Counted from the first letter of the stretch, positions 46,641 through 57,690 are shown. The stretch is 64,000 nt of DNA from Pinus tabuliformis (GCA_031772625.1 CM062814.1:360999750-361063749), one strand, 5' to 3'. Notes: generated by a model from the sequence alone, not told the origin. Numbers and translations are program-made.

Positions 46641-47067
46641 ATTGCAGATGTCGATGCCTCTCCAAACATACATTGGTTTCGCTGATGGTGCTTGTCGTAA
46701 TACACGGAACATCTCTTCCGCAGCTTGGGTTATCTATTCGCCCTCTGACGAGTCAGTATCTATGCATGGGGTAAGCCTCGGTCAAATAACGAACAACATT
46801 GCCAAGTATAGTGCAATGATTGAGTTATTGTCTGAATCTATTTCATTTGGGATTCGGAGTTTGATATTGAGGTTAGATTCTAAACTCGTTGTATTACAGC
46901 TCAATAGAGTGTATGCCATTAGAAATCCAATGTTATTAAGATTATTTTTGAGAGTGCGTCTCTTGGAATGTGAATTTTATTATATTGAATATCAGCATAT
47001 TCCAAGGTCTTTAAATACATTATCATATGCAATTGCTTCTCGAATGTTAAATAGACATTTGCAATAA
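46641..47067 (+). CDS. Second RNase H of element B as a separate ORF, active site decayed
   Basis: Starting at ATG 46648, the protein reads YIGFADGACRNTRNISSAAW, the opening of an archaeal/plant-type RNase H. LRLDSKLVVLQL follows. Of the four acidic positions the first (FADGA) and third (LRLDS) remain. The second is Lys (NNIAKYSAM in place of AEY) and the fourth is Tyr (LSYAIAS in place of AD). The ATG is directly preceded by a pyrimidine-rich tract ending GCAG, so it may be reached by splicing. It lies about 140 bp after the integrase stop. In C the equivalent domain lies before RT. Confidence 0.8.
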
Positions 47068-47261
47068 TCATACAGGTAAATTTAAAACCATTCCATAACA
47101 TGATTTACAAGATAAGTCGGTAATAGTGATATATATATATAGGAGTGTGTCAAAAAATACATCGTCCTCGATCATAGGTTGAAAAACACCTTATGATCGG
47201 CAAAAACGATAAGTACAAAAAACAAAAATGTCATATGTGCCCACAATAGGTGATCATCCTA

Positions 47262-48478
47262 TCACTGGTGATGATCTCTATAAGGAACCACTGCACGGGC
47301 CACCTTGCAAAGGAATCTCCTAAAAGGTCCCGGGACTCCAATCACATAGCGCTGAAGTTGACGAGGAATGTCGTCTATAGTGGTCTCAGGAATATCTCCT
47401 GTCAAGCGCTCGAGATGACCCTCCAACTCGGCCAAAACCTCTGCTGATTCATCCTGTGGGGCTGGCGCGGGTGCAACTGGTTGCCTCCTCTCGTAAGGCC
47501 AGAGAGCGGCTGGTCGCTGTGGACCCACATCTGCATTTGAAACTTTTACTATCAGTTTTGAGACGATCAAAAAATAACAAAAAATTAAAATAGAAAAATG
47601 TTGAAAAGGATTTTACCTTACTCGTCCCACTGCTCTCCTGGTGGAAGAACCATGTCTGGGTCACCACGAAAATCTATCCCAGCGTAAGGGAAGTCCTAAA
47701 TAGAAAAGACCTGGTTTTCCAGCCATTAGAAATACTCAGGTTGGAATCGAGAAACCTCTGTCCTCTCGTCCAGATGACGGGCCATGACTGCGACCCATCG
47801 CATTAGTTTGGGCTCTCGAGGAAGCCCAGCTCCAACAGTAAGGTACTGTGGGATCAGCATAGGAACCCTCTCCAAGCCAAAACTCACGACTAAAGCCCCA
47901 TAACCAAAGGTCTTTAATCGTCCATTCTTGGCCCTGGTCAGTTGGCCTTTCACATTGGCCAACACAGCATCGCACCAATTGAAGATGGTGCCTCGAAAGC
48001 AATCAACTGCCATACGCGTATGGGATCCGGTTGAAATATGTAATGTGGTAGCTCCACAAAGTCTGGTGACAGTAAATGCAATCACCATGAGCTCAGGACG
48101 GGATATCGTCTTTATGTCTATCCCTTTGTCTCTAGCCTGGCTGTTGCAGTACTCTAGCCGGAGGCTATCGACAGACTGGCCACCTGGCCTAGTCCCATGT
48201 AGATTCAAGTCTTCACCTCTCTTAGGCAAACTAGTCAAGAAATATATGTCCGCCAGCTCGATTTCGAGCTTGTGCCGCCGATGAAAAAGCACTGGTCCTG
48301 TATGCTCCATCTGTCAGCCAGTCACTCTAAGAAATCCACCTGAGCCCTCATGCCAGGAATGGCCCAGAATTTGTACAATCCGCACGCCCTCAAAGCATCA
48401 AGTGAAGGCTGATGATTCCATGCGGCAACATCCACGTCCTCATGCTCTCGTTCACGCCAATCTAGCATGATGTACTCT
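47262..48478 (-). pseudogene. Antisense gene of element B, plant-mobile-domain-like
   Basis: The exon from 48478 has ATG 48468, then MLDWREREHEDVDVAAWNHQ, LRACGLYKFWAIPGMRAQVD, a TGA and a frame change near 48310. It continues as LEIELADIYFLTSLPKRGED and FGYGALVVSFGLERVPML. The pattern (a helix ending near Trp, then an ELADIYFLTSLP-type segment) resembles the plant mobile domain carried by many plant transposons. After stops near 47726, 47690 and 47620 an 86-bp intron (47616-47531) joins in phase to 47530-47262, a Pro/Ala/Glu-rich tail. Maize Grande elements also carry an antisense gene (gene 23) in this interval. Function unknown. Confidence 0.7.
47531..47616 (-). other. Predicted intron 2 of the antisense gene
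   Basis: Donor AAG|GTAAAATCC and acceptor TTTCAAATGCAG|ATGTGGG on the - strand, 86 bp. One exon base before the donor plus two after the acceptor make a codon in the frame of the downstream ORF, so the splice is phase-consistent. Confidence 0.6.
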
Positions 48479-48803
48479 CTGCATCAAGTATAAAGACAAA
48501 TTAAAATGATAGAAAATATTTTGTGTGGTCCATTTTTGAGAATTTTGGGTTCAAAACCCTTGCGGCAGGGACTGCACCCTACAGTATAGACACAGTGCGT
48601 GGGACTGCACTTTGTCTACACGGAAGGTGCAGACCCTGAGCTTTTTCCCAATGGAGAAAAAGTCGGGGTCCGCAGGCCTGCAATGGTAAACTTGCGGGCC
48701 CCCACGCGGGGGTTTCGCGCCTAAAAACCCTCCCAAAATGAAATAAAGGACTAAAACAAAAAATTAAATGGTTAAAAATGAAGGGTGGGATGATGTGGAT
48801 TAC
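48479..48803 (-). other. Predicted intron 1 of the antisense gene
   Basis: Donor CTTCTCCAG|GTAATCC at 48803 and acceptor CTTTATACTTGATGCAG|AG at 48479, both close to plant consensus, with a T-rich stretch before the acceptor. The upstream exon (about 48804-48900) would be 5' leader. Confidence 0.5.
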
Positions 48804-48926
48804 CTGGAGAAGACGGCGTTCGATTCCGACGGTTAGATTTTCTGCAATATTCACGAGAAGTTTTCTGAGCAAAAGCACTATTTTCTCACCCAAACTCAAA
48901 CGGTAAAAATGAATTGACAAAGGCCC

Positions 48927-48936
48927 TTTTTATAAG
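48927..48936 (-). promoter_or_regulatory. TATA box of the antisense gene
   Basis: CTTATAAAAA followed by GGGCC on the - strand. A start near 48900 would give a leader exon of about 100 bases before predicted intron 1. Confidence 0.6.
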
Positions 48937-48949
48937 TTTTTTGAGTAAA

Positions 48950-49500
48950 TAAATTGCAAATTTGTTTATGTTCCACTTTGAAAAGGTATTTTGCGACATT
49001 TTTATCCATTTCAAACACGTAAAAGTAATGTTTGTGTTTTTGTGCAGAATAAAGGATTATTCAGGCGAAATCTATCATTTTTGACGAAAAAACATGTAGA
49101 GTCATCTTTAAGCTCTTTTCTGACTCCTAAAACATGAAAAGATTGCCAAGTGTTTCTTTTCAACTCGTCAAAACAGAATTAAAAGACGGTCCACTTATAG
49201 CTCTTTTCCGACTGTAAAAACATGAAAAGATCGCCGGATTTTTTTCGTTTCAAATTTGATACCGGTCATAAAATGATGTGTCATTGATCGCTTTTTTACT
49301 TTTTCGGGTCAAGGGCACTAATGACAAAAAGTACTCCTTGGTCGTAAAAGATCAAGCAGTTCTCTCAAGTATTATTTTATAATTTTTCGGGCTTGGGAGA
49401 CACAAATTTACGAAAAAGGTCAACCCTGGAGTCTTCTTAAGTTTTTTCAGACTCTCTAAAATTGAAAAACGCCTAGTTTCTCCTATACTAGACTCATTAA
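48950..49500. repeat. Degenerate repeats in element B 3' region
   Basis: AGCTCTTTTCTGACTCCTAA and AGCTCTTTTCCGACTGTAAA, each followed by ACATGAAAAGATYGCC, lie 89 bp apart (49110 and 49199). Looser copies with TTTTTCGGG or TTTTTTCAGACTC extend to about 49480. Confidence 0.65.
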
Positions 49501-49519
49501 AAATTTCACAGTAAAGGAC

Positions 49520-50699
49520 CTGTTCAATTACAAACAGGAACGAACCACTCCTTCTTAGGGTTCGTATTTAAACTAAGTTGGACTCATCCGAAGGATGAGC
49601 TTATAATCAAGCAAATGTTATCCTCCTCAAGCTTGTCAAAAATAAAGAGGTACTTGCCAGAAATGGTGGGGGAAAAGAGAGAAAAATGAGCCTGTTTGTC
49701 ATACTTTGTAACCACTCTTGAACACGACACTTTTATTCACCTGGGTTGGGAAATCCTTTGCCTAACAGTTGATCAAACCACATTGAAAGTCTTCAGTCAG
49801 TTTCTGGGTATTAACTTTGAGTCAATTGTCACCAAGCCATCTGTCGTGTCGTTATGTGTTCAAGAGGTCACTACCAATAAGCCATTCATCTGCAAAATAT
49901 CTGTCATCCATCTTGACCATCCCTGAGTCAGTCCTTGCAACTAAATTTCTTCAACTTGATCTATGATTTCGTGTTGTGGACTTGCCTACGATAGATCGCT
50001 TTCTATCGACATCAGTTCATTATCTAGAAAGATGATCTAGGAATCGTTAGTACCTTGAAGTCTGCATGCCTCAATGGCAGGTATCTCGCCTTTGACAACA
50101 GTTTACATCGTTTACTTTCGATCAAAGGATTCCGTGACATGTTCGACATCAACACATTTATTTGCATCTCATGGATTGTACTGGGTACTTTGAGAGCCAT
50201 TGACATCATTGGTGGTTTCTCTCACACTTGTTAACAGTTTACATCATTGAATAGTAATCAAGTGGTTTCTACCATGTTCGACATGAACACATTCATTCGC
50301 ATGGATAGAATCGTACTATTTCAGGAAATAGAAATGAAGACCCTGGATCTAGTTTCCACAATCCAGGCTGCGAGGAATTTTGTATTCATTATATAATGGA
50401 CTATTCATAAACAAATGGCTACGTCCATACTGTGTCCACATGAGTCTATACTTGTGATGTTTTACAAGATCATTCATGTATCAGAGCAGTAGTTAGTTTT
50501 TCTAGTCAGTTTTGATCTGAGCATGGGAATGCCTAGCTCAGCAATGATATGATATCATATATATATCTTGCATTGAATGTTTTTATAGGTTCCAACCGAG
50601 TTTTCCACAAGATGATCCTCAAAATGATAAAGTACTTCACTCTTCCTAAATGATAAGAAATCCTCATCTACTACAGACTTCGCACTTTAGGGCGCAATC
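49520..50699 (+). other. Element B 3' non-coding region
   Basis: No supported ORF. A partial tandem repeat of about 135 bp is seen: CAGTTTACATCGTTTA, ATGTTCGACATCAACACATT (50100-50160) and again CAGTTTACATCATTGA, ATGTTCGACATGAACACATT (50236-50295). The last bases before the 3' LTR, TTTAGGGCGCAATC, are only weakly purine-rich. Confidence 0.5.
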
Positions 50700-51752
50700 T
50701 GTTACACAAAAGTATCGTCACCATGATTATTTGCAGTTAGTATGGGTCTAACATTACTTGTGTTGTCCTCCTAAGCAAGTCTTAGACCTCAGTTCTTCAA
50801 ATCAAGCTTTGGAAATGAGAGAAAGACATTAAAAATCAATGTAACTCTGGTTCTGCACTTTCTCTCATGGTCGCCTATGGTCCCGCACCTTCTGTGTACA
50901 AAAACTACGGACCTGCCCACTTTGTCCCTAACAGTGTAGGTGCGGAACCCTGTGAAAGTCAAAAGGCACAAGTTTTATCTTAAAAACTCACTTTGGGTTA
51001 ATTCTAGAGGTTTCTAGAAGGAATTTTGACGTGGATTGTTCGCTCTGAGGTGGTTCATGCATCCCAAAAGAGAAGGAGCTAATCCCTTGATGAGAGGAGC
51101 TATCCCTTTGAAGGAGGGCTTTATCCCTTTGAAGGAGGACCTGGTAACCTCCCTCCATTGCATTATAAATATAAGCATTGGGCTGGTTGCTAGGGAGGTT
51201 AGAAGCTGAACATTTTTGAGGGTAAATGCTGGTGAAATCAATACTTCCTAGTTGAGCTTAAGAGGAGAGATCACACATCTTTTTGGCTTCATTAGGGAGT
51301 GAGTGAAACTTGACAAAGTAGAGGAGACTTCTTGCTGGACCCTGGGAGGAGCTTGCACAACGTCAAGGAAAAGGTTGTAAAGTTCTTCTTCTTTTGAATT
51401 AATACAATCAAACTCATTTTTCTCAACAAGTATCCTATGTTATTTGTTTCATGGAGTCCTTGACTTTCATGTTAAATATGTTTTATGCAATTGGCTTTTC
51501 AAGTGCTATTTAATTTGTTTGTCTTGTTTATGTTTGCAGATTCGCGAAAAAGATCTCATTTGGATCAAAGGAGTGAGGGAATCCACAAGCTTGCGTTGGA
51601 CCTAAGGTAGGCCCTAAAAACACTTGTTTGCTATTGTTTATCAAAGCATATTTAGAGAAAGATAGTGTCTTGTTGGTTTGCTTGTCATTAGGTCCTTTTT
51701 AGATTCTAGGAAGGTCTATCTTGTCCGCAAGATCGACTTATTCCCCATGACA
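50700..51752 (+). repeat. Element B 3' LTR (1053 bp)
   Basis: TGTTACACAAAAGTATCG to CATGACA. The first 270 bp differ from the 5' LTR at about 18 positions, mostly C/T and G/A. Confidence 0.95.
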
Positions 51753-51757
51753 GGACC
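51753..51757. repeat. Target-site duplication of element B, right copy (GGACC)
   Basis: Identical to 36354-36358. Confidence 0.94.
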
Positions 51758-51830
51758 ATTGATGAAGAAGATATCCCCTTGCTTTTTAATGGACATAGAT
51801 TGAAATCCTCTTAAAGACCTATGTCAAGGG
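51758..51830 (+). pseudogene. Relic D integrase, C-terminal tail
   Basis: IDEEDIPLLFNGHRLK is the usual end of Athila/Tat integrase polyproteins and continues in sense from the sequence left of element B. It ends in a stop after a few residues. Confidence 0.8.
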
Positions 51831-51959
51831 AAGATTTCATCAGTACCATTAGTAAGGAAGTGAATGTTCTTGGAAGTGTTTAAGCTTCCAAATCACCAAA
51901 TTCTTGAAGAATATTTTTATTTTTGAAGAAATAAATGAAGAAAAATGAAAAAGCCAATA

Positions 51960-52180
51960 AGGGGCCTAGGTGAAAACCTCTATGAGGAACCTGAGGCAGA
52001 ATTTTGGGTTGAAAACCTCCTTGAGGCAGCTCAAGAGAGAAAAAAGAGAAAATGAAAGTATCCCTGGGTGAAAACCTCCATCGAGGTTCCTAGGGCAAGA
52101 AAATGGGTTGAAAGCATCCTTTGAGGTGACCTATGTGTCAACTCAGTGTTGGATAAAAAAAATCCTTTGAGGATGATTTT
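51960..52180. repeat. GAAAACCTC..GAGG repeats, four degenerate copies
   Basis: GGTGAAAACCTCTATGAGG, GGTTGAAAACCTCCTTGAGG, GGTGAAAACCTCCATCGAGG and GGTTGAAAGCATCCTTTGAGG alternate about every 40-55 bp. Each contains a small CCTC/GAGG inverted repeat. They lie just downstream of relic D's integrase. An inverted set is found at 53220-53410. Confidence 0.7.
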
Positions 52181-52509
52181 GAGTCTTTTGTGCAGAAAAG
52201 TTGATGAAAATGCTTTTCTGATTTATTTACTTTTAATGTAAGGAAGAGTGGAATTTTAAGATGGATTTTGGTTATATGGAGTGAATGAGTGATGAAAGTG
52301 GTATTGGGGGAACTATAACAACCTTCCCTAAAGAATAAATGACATTTTCACCCCTTTCTCCAATCAGATTGCCTCATGTAGCTTCTTCTTGGCCCTTCTA
52401 TAGTACTACATGAACCTCCTATAGTAATTGAGGAAAACCTCATGTAGGAGACTTGCTTTCTCCATATCTCCCAAATGGTAGAATGGATTGACTTGAAATT
52501 TTCTAAGAT

Positions 52510-52857
52510 TTTTTCCATCATTCTTATGCACCTCCCCATACAAAATATTGGCCAATGGACACACGAATCTTGAGAAAAAATAAAAATGGTTGTAGGTGAT
52601 GGAGGTTGATTTCTCGAAATTTGTGCACTAAAATTTACTAAAATTGCTTGGACATATTATCATAAGCCATATGCATCTACCCATGAAACATTTTTGCAAA
52701 TGGATGCATGAATATCGAGAAAGTCCAAAAATGGTTGTAGGTGATGGAGGTCAATTTCTTCAAAAGTGTCCACGAGAATTTGCTGAAATTTATTTGGCAT
52801 GTTACTATCATTCATATGCATCTCCCCCTGAAACAACTTGGAAAACAGATGCATGGT
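52510..52857. repeat. Tandem repeat, about 148 bp, 2.3 copies
   Basis: AAAAATGGTTGTAGGTGATG occurs at about 52583 and 52731, with matching flanks (CATATGCATCTMCCC, GCTGAAATT/ACTAAAATT, GATGCATG). A partial third copy ends near 52857. It may be part of an old LTR of relic D. Confidence 0.75.
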
Positions 52858-52859
52858 TT

Positions 52860-54439
52860 TTACAATATAGCAAAATTAATTTTTTGCTCTATGTATTTTT
52901 GTTTCTTGTAGTAACTACAAGATCTTCCTATAGAATTTTATGACATCAAGGAATATGAGTAGTAAAATCATGGGAATGATGAGTGGATGGTGGAAATAGA
53001 TGAGGGTGATGGATTGGCATGTCCTTGGTCCTTTTGGAGCATCTGAGAAAAGGAGGAGAAAGCCCAAATTTGACTTCCTCTAACTATGCTTTTGATCAAC
53101 TTTTATTTTGATGGCTAATTTGTTTTTATTGCTTGCAGAGGTCAGATAACATCTACATTCATGAGAGAGAGATACATAGAGCAAAGATTTATTTTTTTTT
53201 TCTTTTTTTTTTTCTTCTAGGCCTACTAGCCACCTCAATAAGGTTTTCAGCTAGCAGATCTGCCTAGGCACCTCAAAGGAGGTTTTCATATAGGTCTTTT
53301 ATTTTTCTCCTTTTTCTCTTCTTTCCAACCCATTGACCCCTTGACGGAGGTTTTCAATCAACGACCCAATCTGAGGAACCCCAAAGGAGGTTTTCATCTG
53401 AGATTTTTTTTTTTTCTCTTATTTTTCATTTTTTATTTTTTCTATCCTACTCTACTTGAAAAGAAAAATCTCTTTCAAGTATAATAATACTTCCAACGGA
53501 GTCATGTGCACATGAAGATGGAAGATAAACTAATGTGTAGGCTTGAAATATATGCTTTGACATGTACCTGAATTTTAGAGACCAAATGCTTTGATTGACT
53601 TGAGATTAGGAATTTTTGAATAAGAGTGTGTGGCTGAAAATTAATGATTATCTGGAACCATATTTCAATGTAGTTTATATACCCTTGGTCCACTTCCTAA
53701 TTTGGATCATTGTAGATGTATTCTTGTTCCATGAAGTTCAGATCTACTTCTTTTTTTTTATGATTATTCTCTTGAACACATGGAGGACCTGATGGTAAAC
53801 ATGAGGGAACTTTCCCAATCTCCGATTTTCGTGTCTGCTCTTCATCAAGTGCATCCGATGATTCCTTGGTCTTCTAATTTGAATCTTGTTTTTCTGAATA
53901 TTGTCCTTTAATGACATCAAGAGAGTCTCTTTTTTTCAATGCTCTTCTAGAGCTAAGATGAATACCATTGAGATCAAGAGGAGATGTCTAGAAGTGTTAT
54001 GGCTCAACATTTGGCTAAGTTACTTCCTTATGTGGGTTCAGAAATGGTGGTACAGGAGGTTGAGTGAGAGCAAATATTTTAGATGGATGTGGTTGGGGTT
54101 GATTGTGATGTAGGTGAATGATAGGATAACATGGAGTTGGGTATGGAGGATATTGAGGAAAATATTGAGGATATTGTGGATGGCTCCCATAAGTTCCTTA
54201 CCAACCTTGTTGCCAATATTGGTTTTCGGGTTAACATGGCCAAGGTTTTCAAGGAAAGGGTATGTTCTAATTACTTTAATATCGATTTGCATAAGATTGA
54301 AATTGTGAATCAGGATCTCGCATTATATTATGTTGTATAAGCTTCCATGGTCATCTACATAACATAGCTACATTAGGAATTGACTTCATCCATTGTCCTC
54401 TTAGAAAATTTCCTTCAACCTTGGTAATTAGGGGAAATA
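52860..54439. other. Degraded repeat DNA; inverted GGTTTTC copies at 53220-53410
   Basis: A T-rich tract lies at 53187-53216. From 53220 to 53410 the words CACCTCAAAGGAGGTTTTCA, CCCCTTGACGGAGGTTTTCA and CCCCAAAGGAGGTTTTCATC are reverse-complement relatives of the array at 51960-52180. Short ORFs at 53901-54340 have no recognisable motif. Confidence 0.55.
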
Positions 54440-55280
54440 TTTAACATCATGTGATTCTACATGGAAAACACAAATATTAGTATCCACTTTCTCCTTATCT
54501 TGCATTCTTAACATTTCTACTTGTTTGGTTAGATTGCTAAGAATTTTTGTTTTAAAATCATCAAATAAATTTCTAAGCTTAGCTTTACTTAACAATCTTG
54601 ATGTTGATTTACTTACTCTTTCCCTTCCTCTTGATATGTGTTTGCATGTTTCACAAATTTCTTCAAATAATAATTTTTATACATCTCCTCTACTCATGAG
54701 ATTAAGGAGATCAATCCACTCATCCCTAATTGTTCTTAGTAAGAGGGATTTTAGTGTGTCATATCCTATTCGATGTAATTTTTCCCTCTTAACATTATAC
54801 ATGAACCTATCTATTAGATCCTCAAGGCTCTCATCTTATTTTTTATTCATTATAAATATTTCTTATTTAAGATCATGATCTTTATATTTTTCTAGAAATA
54901 CATTTTGCATACCATTCCATTATCTTATTGAATTTATCCCTAAACTGATGAACCATTTAAGAGCTCTATCCTTCAATGTTGTCGGAAACAATCTCAATTT
55001 TTGAGTTTTTAATAAGTAACCATAAGATATACAAACAATTTCAAATTCAAAGAGAAAGTTTTCGGGATCCTATGACCTCATAACATGGAAGTTGGGAAAG
55101 AGAGATGGATGGATGTTCTTCATATGCACACTGACATCAATATATTGAATGGGAAATCCAAGAGGATCTTCTTCATTATCATCATTTCCATCCATTTCTT
55201 CTTCCTTATCTGCCACCTCTTCTTCTACTCGCATAAATGAATGGTGATGTGTCTCTTACTGCACGACATTATCAAATGGG
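54440..55280 (-). pseudogene. Athila-like gag relic
   Basis: Read on the - strand from about 55100: DPENFLFEFEIV, LRLFPTTLKDRALKWF, NVFLEKYKDHDLK, DESLEDLIDRFMYNVKREK and LRTIRDEWIDLLNLMSRG. This is the same Gag family as in element A, with several stops. No protease or RT from this relic is seen to its left, so it is truncated. Confidence 0.75.
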
Positions 55281-55471
55281 GGGGGAGTTGGTGTTGGAGA
55301 AGTATTATTTTTCTTTTTAATAAGAATGCTAATCCAATGCAATTTTTGTTTTTGAAATGAAATATGCCTAATACAAAAGTTTTTTTATCCAAAAAGAAAA
55401 ATAAATGAATTAACTAGGGAAGAAAACAATGCATACTTTGACACCAACCTAGAAATGACACCAAAAAGTGA

Positions 55472-55640
55472 CGAGCCTCTGTATTGCAACAAGAATGTTG
55501 TAACTCCTAAGGCTACCAACTTTAGTTATCAACTTGAGGTTTGTACAAACTTAAGAGGTATTGACACTATATGTGCAACATACAATGTATCATTCCTTCA
55601 CTATCATAATGTAATGTAGTGAATTTAATAAAATCAGATC
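55472..55640 (-). repeat. LTR-like end next to the gag relic
   Basis: GTGACGAGCC, then GCAACAAGAATGTTGTAACTCCTAAGG. On the - strand it is followed by CTTTTTGGTGTCATTTC, where a primer-binding site would start. A similar block lies at 57523-57690. Past about 150-200 bp the two diverge, so the far LTR ends could not be fixed. Confidence 0.45.
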
Positions 55641-57250
55641 CTAGACTAATTATAGAAATGGAAATGCTTGAAATGGAAAAGAAATTAAATTTAGGTAAGA
55701 AAAACAAGTTGTAATTGAAATCCTAAGAGCATGAATTTAAATAAATAGGCCTCATCTACATTGTAAGAAGGCATGCCCTAATTGGTGTTTATTCTTCCTC
55801 CACCATTGATTTAAAGCCTAGAGGTCATTATGCAACCCCAAGGGACCAACACCAAGCTTCTTGAATGAATCTGGGCAAGTATATACATGTTGGAAGGCTG
55901 CTATAGGAGATCGTATAGCTACTACGGGATGTTATAGATTTTTTACAAGAAGTTATAATTCGCCAAATGACTAAGAAAATTAAATCCAAATTGGATGGTA
56001 CAAATTTTTTTTATTGACTAGGGTATATTAGGCCTCCATTCCAACTGGAATCATTCAAAAATACCTCTGTTAAACCATGCTAGAAAGTAACAGAGAACTA
56101 CTAGTCTAAATCTAGAAATTCGAGATGTAGCGAGCTAGCAAATCTATCAAATGCTTAACCTAATAAAGCGAAAACGAAATGGGGTAGTTTTTTTTATTAA
56201 CTATAATTTTTTCGTGATCTAATTCAAGTCGAATAAACTTGAATGAAACTCGTTATCATGCTCTAAAAAATAACATAAATTTAATGTTATTTTCCACAAG
56301 GGACTTCCAGAAATCTAGATTTGGGAATAAGAAAACTAATCCAAGTAGCTCAATGATTAATATGACCTTCCAAAGTTGTTCCAATGATGAAATTATTCTT
56401 GTGATCCTACAAAATAATTTACTTCCACCCTTTAAAACAATCCTACAATAAGTAATCATTAATACTAAATGCAAAAACAGAAAAAAGATAAGAATAAGAG
56501 ATGCATGTGAATAAGAAGTGAAAGGAAGAAGCATAAATAATACAAAAGGGCTTTAAGGCTTCTAGGATGTCCAAGCACAAGGAAACTCAGAATCCTATGA
56601 GGGAGACCAATATTTAGAATCTAAACTTGGTACCAATCTTCATTATTTCCATCAATACAATTGTATCCTTGCAAGAAATGAAACTGGAGCTACAAAAATT
56701 CGAGTTCCCTCCACAAGAATACTAATAAAAATCACCCCATAGAGGAAAATTTGACCTGATACTTATACAAAATGATTAGGAATCATTTCCCATGAAGGGA
56801 GGAAGCTTTCCCCACAAAAATCCCCCAAATAGTCGATCTGGTTCCCAATACTAGGAATTTTCATTAAATGACAGGGAACACATTCCTAGATTTTCTCAAT
56901 GGAGCTCCAGAATCTGTGCAATAATTTAATAATATATTATTGATTTATTATTTAATATTGCTTCTTCTGTAGTATGGAGAAAGTCCCTAAATAATTTCCT
57001 CATCCAAATCTTCATAATTTTCCCAATATTCTCACAATATTCCACAAAATAAATAATATTAGGCACAAATATGCAATTATCTATAAACCTTCCTAATTAA
57101 CATATTAAAGTTAAAAATACATTATCTAATGCAAAAAGAGAGGTTTGATGTGCTGAAGGATGGTCAGAGGAAGGATAGTATTTGGAAAAAAAGATTCCTA
57201 AGTTGTATCTACCTCTACGAGGCATGAAAGAAATTTGTTTTTTTTCTTTT
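55640..57250. other. AT-rich degraded sequence
   Basis: Probably the remainder of an old LTR and flanking repeats. The words CTATAGGAGATCGTATAGCTACTACGG near 55900-55940 resemble CTACAGGATCTCCTGA near 58205 and CTACAAGATCTTCCTATAG near 52915. No gene was recognised. Confidence 0.4.
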
Positions 57251-57259
57251 ATGGCCTTT

Positions 57260-57425
57260 TCGGAACTACTTGTAGAATGGAAAGAAAGTAGAAGTTGCAA
57301 CTATCTGTTGAATGGAACTATGTGTAGAATAGAAAGACAGGAAAAATTTCAACTATTTTTTGAATGTAACTACTTGCAGAATAGAAAGAAAGAAAAAATT
57401 GCAACTATTTGTTGAATGAAAAACA
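57260..57425. repeat. Tandem repeat, about 53 bp, 3 copies
   Basis: GGAACTACTTGTAGAATGG (57261), GGAACTATGTGTAGAATAG (57315) and GTAACTACTTGCAGAATAG (57367), each followed by AAAGAMAG and CAACTATTTKTTGAATG. Confidence 0.8.
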
Positions 57426-57522
57426 AAAGGAAAGCAGAAATTACATGTATTTACTGAATGTCAACTAGAAAGGAAAGAAAAAATTACATCTACCTAGACA
57501 CCTCCACGACAATGATGTGAAA

Positions 57523-57690
57523 AAGTGATGAGCCCCAATATTGTAGCAAGCATGTTGTAACTCCTAGGGTGACCAAATTTACTTTATCAACCCAAGGTTC
57601 ATACAAACCTACAGGTGACAGTGTTATATGCACAATAGATGCAATAGTCTACTCTTGCCAGTTCTAAACTGGAGTGATAGACCAATAGGG
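57523..57690 (-). repeat. Second LTR-like end, related to 55472-55640
   Basis: GTGATGAGCCCC, then GTAGCAAGCATGTTGTAACTCCTAGGG. It has the same layout as the block at 55472, including an AAAAAG junction before it. It indicates a second relic of the same broad family. Confidence 0.45.

Larger units (their letters stand above)
36359..51752 (+). mobile_element. Element B: Tat-like LTR retrotransposon with an antisense gene
   Basis: Complete 15.4-kb element with 1.05-kb LTRs, terminal TGTTACAC and GTGTGACA, and duplication GGACC. Order: LTR, primer-binding site, 2-kb leader, gag, protease, RT, RNase H, integrase, a second RNase H as a separate ORF, an antisense spliced-looking gene, repeats, LTR. 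LTR divergence is about 6% by eye. Gag-pol keeps one frame from 39379 to about 45590 apart from nine stops, then one frameshift. Confidence 0.95.

Noticed and set aside
48551..48920. - strand ORFs upstream of the antisense gene as a separate protein
   Set aside because: They fall in the predicted leader exon and intron 1, with no recognisable domain.
54131..54340. Short acidic ORF starting MELGMEDIEENIEDIVDG
   Set aside because: Built from a small GAGGATATTGAGGAAAATAT repeat; no family, no context, close to the chance length.
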